From contig DJVC01000079.1 in NCBI GenBank assembly GCA_002440765.1, forward strand, positions 1 through 24,479: a stretch of 24,479 bases of DNA. Direction: 5' to 3'. The position numbers were made by a program, and so were the translations under genes. A model generated the notes under the pieces. It was not told where the DNA came from and did not search any database. It worked only from the letters and a program-made list of their open reading frames with translations. This DNA is from a bacterium UBP3_UBA6266. Lineage in GTDB: Bacteria > Auribacterota > UBA6266. Shown one piece after another: positions 22,419 through 24,479 of the stretch; the first letter of the stretch is position 1; every line of letters starts with the position of its first letter.

Positions 22419-23084
22419 TTATTTTTCAAATTGTATGTCATCTATATATATTTTCCCCTGCTGCCCGCCTTCTTCATAGCAGTCAGTTTCAAAGCAGAAT
22501 GATATGGAATGCAGCATGCTCCAGTCTACAAAGACTTCTTCAAGCGGGATTTCGACTTTTTGCCATTCCGTAGTAACCGTCCCTTCCGGAAGATAAGCCG
22601 TTATGCAATCGGTTTTTGTGGAGTCGTCTATCATCTCTCCCTGCTGGTCAGCAATCCCGAGTTTAAAGTTTTCTCCGCCTTTCTCACCCTTGATCTGGAA
22701 AGTAAGTTTCTTGTAGCCCGACGCGTCAAGGTAGTTTTTGCCTATATGAACAAGAGTGTAATATCCGCACCAGCCGCCGTTTCCGTAAGGTCCGCCTTCG
22801 GCTTGCTTGTCATAAGAAATTTTTAATCCCTTTGTCGGCTGATCGTTTTTCGCGTATCCTGTGTCCGGGGCCTTTGAAAACATGAGGCGAGAGGGAGCCC
22901 TGACATATACGGAACATCTTCCTCCCAGCGAGTTTGTATTCTTTTCCATGTCATCAACCAGAAGCGCTTCCCCGGAAATCTCTTCGGAAAGCCCCTCTTC
23001 CGCCATAACGCTCAGCGGGTGGTATGCGCTGAATAGCGAGAAGATAAAGATTACTGCGATTAGATGAAAGGCCATTGTTTTCAT
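22419..23084 (-). CDS. Exported stand-alone carbohydrate-binding-like module protein, first gene of the cluster
   Basis: A 221-aa protein. The signal peptide is about residues 1-28 ('MKTMAFHLIAVIFIFSLFSAYHPLSVMA'). The mature part is almost only the shared module: 'ALLVDDMEKNTNSLGG', 'EGGPYGNGGWCGYYTLV', 'YLDASGYKKLTFQIKGEKGGENFKLGIADQ', 'EWQKVEIPLEEVFVDWSMLHSISFCFE' and 'GKIYIDDIQFEK'. It has the strongest ribosome binding site of the window (AGGAGGTG just before the start) and its own promoter at 23239-23267. It is followed by a strong terminator. These signals predict high expression, as expected for an abundant surface or secreted binding protein. The ligand is unknown. Confidence 0.8.
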   Translation of the reverse strand: MKTMAFHLIAVIFIFSLFSAYHPLSVMAEEGLSEEISGEALLVDDMEKNTNSLGGRCSVYVRAPSRLMFSKAPDTGYAKNDQPTKGLKISYDKQAEGGPYGNGGWCGYYTLVHIGKNYLDASGYKKLTFQIKGEKGGENFKLGIADQQGEMIDDSTKTDCITAYLPEGTVTTEWQKVEIPLEEVFVDWSMLHSISFCFETDCYEEGGQQGKIYIDDIQFEK

Positions 23085-23120
23085 TCTTACACCTCCTGTA
23101 AAAGTTTACCTTATTTAAGA

Positions 23121-23148
23121 TTGCTGTTAAAGAAGCTTTTAACAGCAA
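23121..23148. promoter_or_regulatory. Inverted repeat in the leader of the module-protein operon
   Basis: TTGCTGTTAAA (23121-23131) and TTTAACAGCAA (23138-23148) are perfect 11-bp inverted repeats around 6 bp. It lies about 85 bp downstream of the predicted promoter and about 30 bp before the ribosome binding site. It could be an operator roadblock or an RNA hairpin. It is not a terminator, because no T-run follows on the minus strand. Confidence 0.5.
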
Positions 23149-23238
23149 ATTTCACAATGAACAGGACAAACATAGTTTCAGTATGGAACGATAATAAGCA
23201 AAAAATAAAGAGCGTTTGTTTTAATATGAAACTAACTT

Positions 23239-23267
23239 AATATAATACTTTTTCAGCGGTTTGTCAA
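23239..23267 (-). promoter_or_regulatory. Strong promoter of the six-gene carbohydrate cluster, with palindrome over the -35
   Basis: On the minus strand, perfect TTGACA (23262-23267), a 17-bp spacer and TATATT (23239-23244, 5 of 6). The expected leader is about 150 nt. A 19-bp imperfect palindrome (23255-23273, AGCGGTTT-GTC-AAGCCGCT, one mismatch) covers the -35 and is a candidate operator. The rest of the 371-bp gap 23085-23455 is AT-rich. It holds the inverted repeat at 23121-23148, a distant 8-bp inverted pair (23173-23180 and 23227-23234) and a small CGCGG/CCGCG repeat (23305-23319). I see no gene there and no convincing promoter for deoC. Confidence 0.7.
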
Positions 23268-23455
23268 GCCGCTATTTTATATTTTTACGGCGAAACAGAA
23301 AAAACGCGGGTATTCCGCGCTGATACCAAAGTATAGAGGGGCGAAAAATAGTGAAAATGAAAATTTTTTTCTTGTCTTTTCACCGCGGATATATTATTTA
23401 AGAGTATTCTTTAATTATTTATCATTACTTAATTACCGGTTAGAATTGGAAATTT

Positions 23456-24121
23456 ATGGACCTTTCTCGTTATTTGGAACATACACTTCTCAGGGCGGAT
23501 GCCTGTGTAAGCGATGTAGAAAATTTGTGCAATGAGGCTAAAAAGTACGGGTTTTTTTCTGTGTGCGTAAACCCTTTTTGGGTTAAAGACTGCAAAAAAT
23601 TCCTTAAAAACTCAGGTGTGAAAATATGTACGGTGGTGGGCTTCCCTCTGGGAGCGAATAAAACCGAAGTCAAAACGCTGGAGGCCGGGATTGCGGTCGG
23701 GGATGGGGCTGACGAGCTGGATATGGTCATTAATATAGGCGCACTGAAATCCGGAGACATGAAAACGTTGCATAATGATATAAGGTCGGTCGTAAAACAC
23801 GCCGGGAAAAAACCGGTTAAGGTTATAATGGAAGCCTGTTCCCTTACAAAAAAAGAAAAGATAACAGTTGTAAAACTTGCTGTGAAGGCGGGCGCTTCTT
23901 TTATTAAAACCTCAACAGGCTTCGGAAACGGCGGGGCGACACGGCCGGATATCAGATTGATCAGAAAAACTGCGGGCGGAAAAATAAGAATAAAAGCTGC
24001 CGGCGGAATCAGGAATTATGTGGAAGCTCTGGATTTGATAAGCGCCGGCGCGGATAGAATCGGCAGCAGCGCGGGAGCGGACATCATGCGTAAAATCAGA
24101 AAAAACGGAAGGGTATGTTAA
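23456..24121 (+). CDS. deoC: Deoxyribose-phosphate aldolase
   Basis: A 221-aa TIM-barrel class I aldolase that splits deoxyribose-5-phosphate to glyceraldehyde-3-phosphate and acetaldehyde in nucleoside catabolism. Diagnostic blocks are 'LEHTLLRADA', 'SVCVNPFWV', 'VVGFPLGANKTEVK', 'ADELDMVINIGAL' (D89), 'FIKTSTGFG' with Schiff-base K151, and 'IKAAGGIR' with K180. The length is typical. The ribosome binding site is weak (GGAA close to the ATG). It is divergent from the carbohydrate cluster and is followed without a gap by gcvT. Confidence 0.96.
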   Translation: MDLSRYLEHTLLRADACVSDVENLCNEAKKYGFFSVCVNPFWVKDCKKFLKNSGVKICTVVGFPLGANKTEVKTLEAGIAVGDGADELDMVINIGALKSGDMKTLHNDIRSVVKHAGKKPVKVIMEACSLTKKEKITVVKLAVKAGASFIKTSTGFGNGGATRPDIRLIRKTAGGKIRIKAAGGIRNYVEALDLISAGADRIGSSAGADIMRKIRKNGRVC

Positions 24122-24479
24122 GTGCAGTCTTTGAAAAAATCTCCGCTTAACGAAGTTCATATAAACCTCGGGGCAAAAATGGTTCCCTTTGCCGGATGGC
24201 TTATGCCGATACAGTATTCCGGTATTATAGACGAGCATCTGACTGTAAGAAAGAAAGCCGGGCTCTTTGATCTTAGTCATATGGGTGAGATTATCGTGAC
24301 GGGGCCAAGAGCGGAAGAATATGTGCAAAAGCTGATCACGAATAATACCGCGAAGCTTAGCGACGGAAAAGCATTTTATACCGTAATGTGTTTTGAAACG
24401 GGTGGAATAGTCGACGATGTTATCGTATACCGCTTCAAAAAAGATGAATATATGTTTGTTGTGAACGCTTCCAATGCGG
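24122..24479 (+). CDS. gcvT: Glycine cleavage system T protein (aminomethyltransferase), N-terminal part (cut by window edge)
   Basis: A GTG start at 24122 directly after the deoC stop, with GGAAGGG eight bases upstream. The visible 119 residues match GcvT: '[26 protein letters not shown]', '[20 protein letters not shown]', '[20 protein letters not shown]', '[12 protein letters not shown]' and 'FVVNASNA'. GcvT transfers the methylene group from the aminomethyl-lipoyl H protein to tetrahydrofolate. A TTG at 24131 is a possible alternative start. The C-terminal part lies outside the window. Like glyA at the other end, it belongs to glycine/one-carbon metabolism. Confidence 0.93.
   Translation, partial: MQSLKKSPLNEVHINLGAKMVPFAGWLMPIQYSGIIDEHLTVRKKAGLFDLSHMGEIIVTGPRAEEYVQKLITNNTAKLSDGKAFYTVMCFETGGIVDDVIVYRFKKDEYMFVVNASNA

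Noticed and set aside
22373..22441. N-terminal extension of the second module protein
   Set aside because: It would be encoded through a perfect terminator hairpin and has no signal peptide at its start.
23255..23286. Plus-strand terminator (AGCGGTTT-GTC-AAGCCGCT followed by T-rich DNA)
   Set aside because: No plus-strand gene lies upstream to terminate, and the palindrome sits exactly over the minus-strand -35, so an operator is more likely.
1..24479. CRISPR arrays, tRNA or rRNA genes, insertion sequences, integrase or toxin-antitoxin genes
   Set aside because: No regularly spaced repeats, no cloverleaf or rRNA-like sequence and no transposase or integrase motifs were seen on reading the window.

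Overview
The window reads as chromosomal DNA of an uncultured, strictly anaerobic, Gram-negative-type bacterium. The anaerobic inference comes from a class III ribonucleotide reductase with its radical-SAM activase, a second radical-SAM enzyme, and no sign of an aerobic reductase. The Gram-negative inference comes from a membrane-anchored PpiD/SurA-like periplasmic chaperone, a small lipoprotein and many Sec-exported proteins. Base composition looks moderate (about 40-45 % GC by eye). The mix of DUF4416, DUF1015, GHL10-type enzymes and secreted proteins with the 'GGWCGYY ... YLDAS ... IYIDDI' module suggests a PVC-superphylum or Omnitrophota-like lineage. That assignment is an impression and I hold it with low confidence.

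Region 1 (1-6195, plus strand) is a deoxynucleotide and one-carbon block: the 3' end of glyA, a dCMP deaminase, nrdR, a class III ribonucleotide reductase, a glutaredoxin-like protein, nrdG and an AmmeMemoRadiSam-type radical-SAM protein. A pair of NrdR boxes 31 bp apart precedes nrdR-nrdD. The main oddity is that the 800-aa reductase has no RVxGY glycyl-radical motif. That motif lies in a separate 98-aa gene just downstream, with its own ribosome binding site. The enzyme therefore appears to be split into a catalytic subunit and a glycyl-radical subunit.

Region 2 (6247-8928, plus) pairs a sodium/solute symporter with a cytoplasmic GH5-type beta-glucanase, which looks like an uptake-and-hydrolysis pair. 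Region 3 (8933-10567, minus) is a PpiD/SurA-like chaperone with no recognisable parvulin core. It is divergent from a YacP/Rae1-type NYN ribonuclease (10748-11179).

Region 4 (11311-15467, plus) starts at a good sigma-70-type promoter. It encodes a membrane-anchored coiled-coil protein, a 39-aa single-helix membrane peptide, a 49-aa lipoprotein, an exported GHL10-type glycosidase-like protein, a DUF4416 protein and a DUF1015 protein. Neighbouring genes overlap or nearly touch. The two tiny genes are easy to miss.

Region 5 (15452-23084, minus) is a six-gene cluster reading away from a strong promoter at 23239-23267. Four exported proteins carry the same carbohydrate-binding-like beta-sandwich module: two alone, one behind a different N-terminal region, and one in front of a TIM-barrel domain. 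Two further genes are an exported protein with two TIM-barrel-like halves and a cytoplasmic TIM-barrel protein. I read this as a carbohydrate-handling surface system with no close named relative that I recognise. A perfect 13-bp terminator hairpin separates the first gene from the rest, and its 3' arm contains the second gene's Shine-Dalgarno sequence.

Region 6 (23085-24479) is a 371-bp divergent regulatory region, then deoC and the 5' part of gcvT, which runs off the edge.
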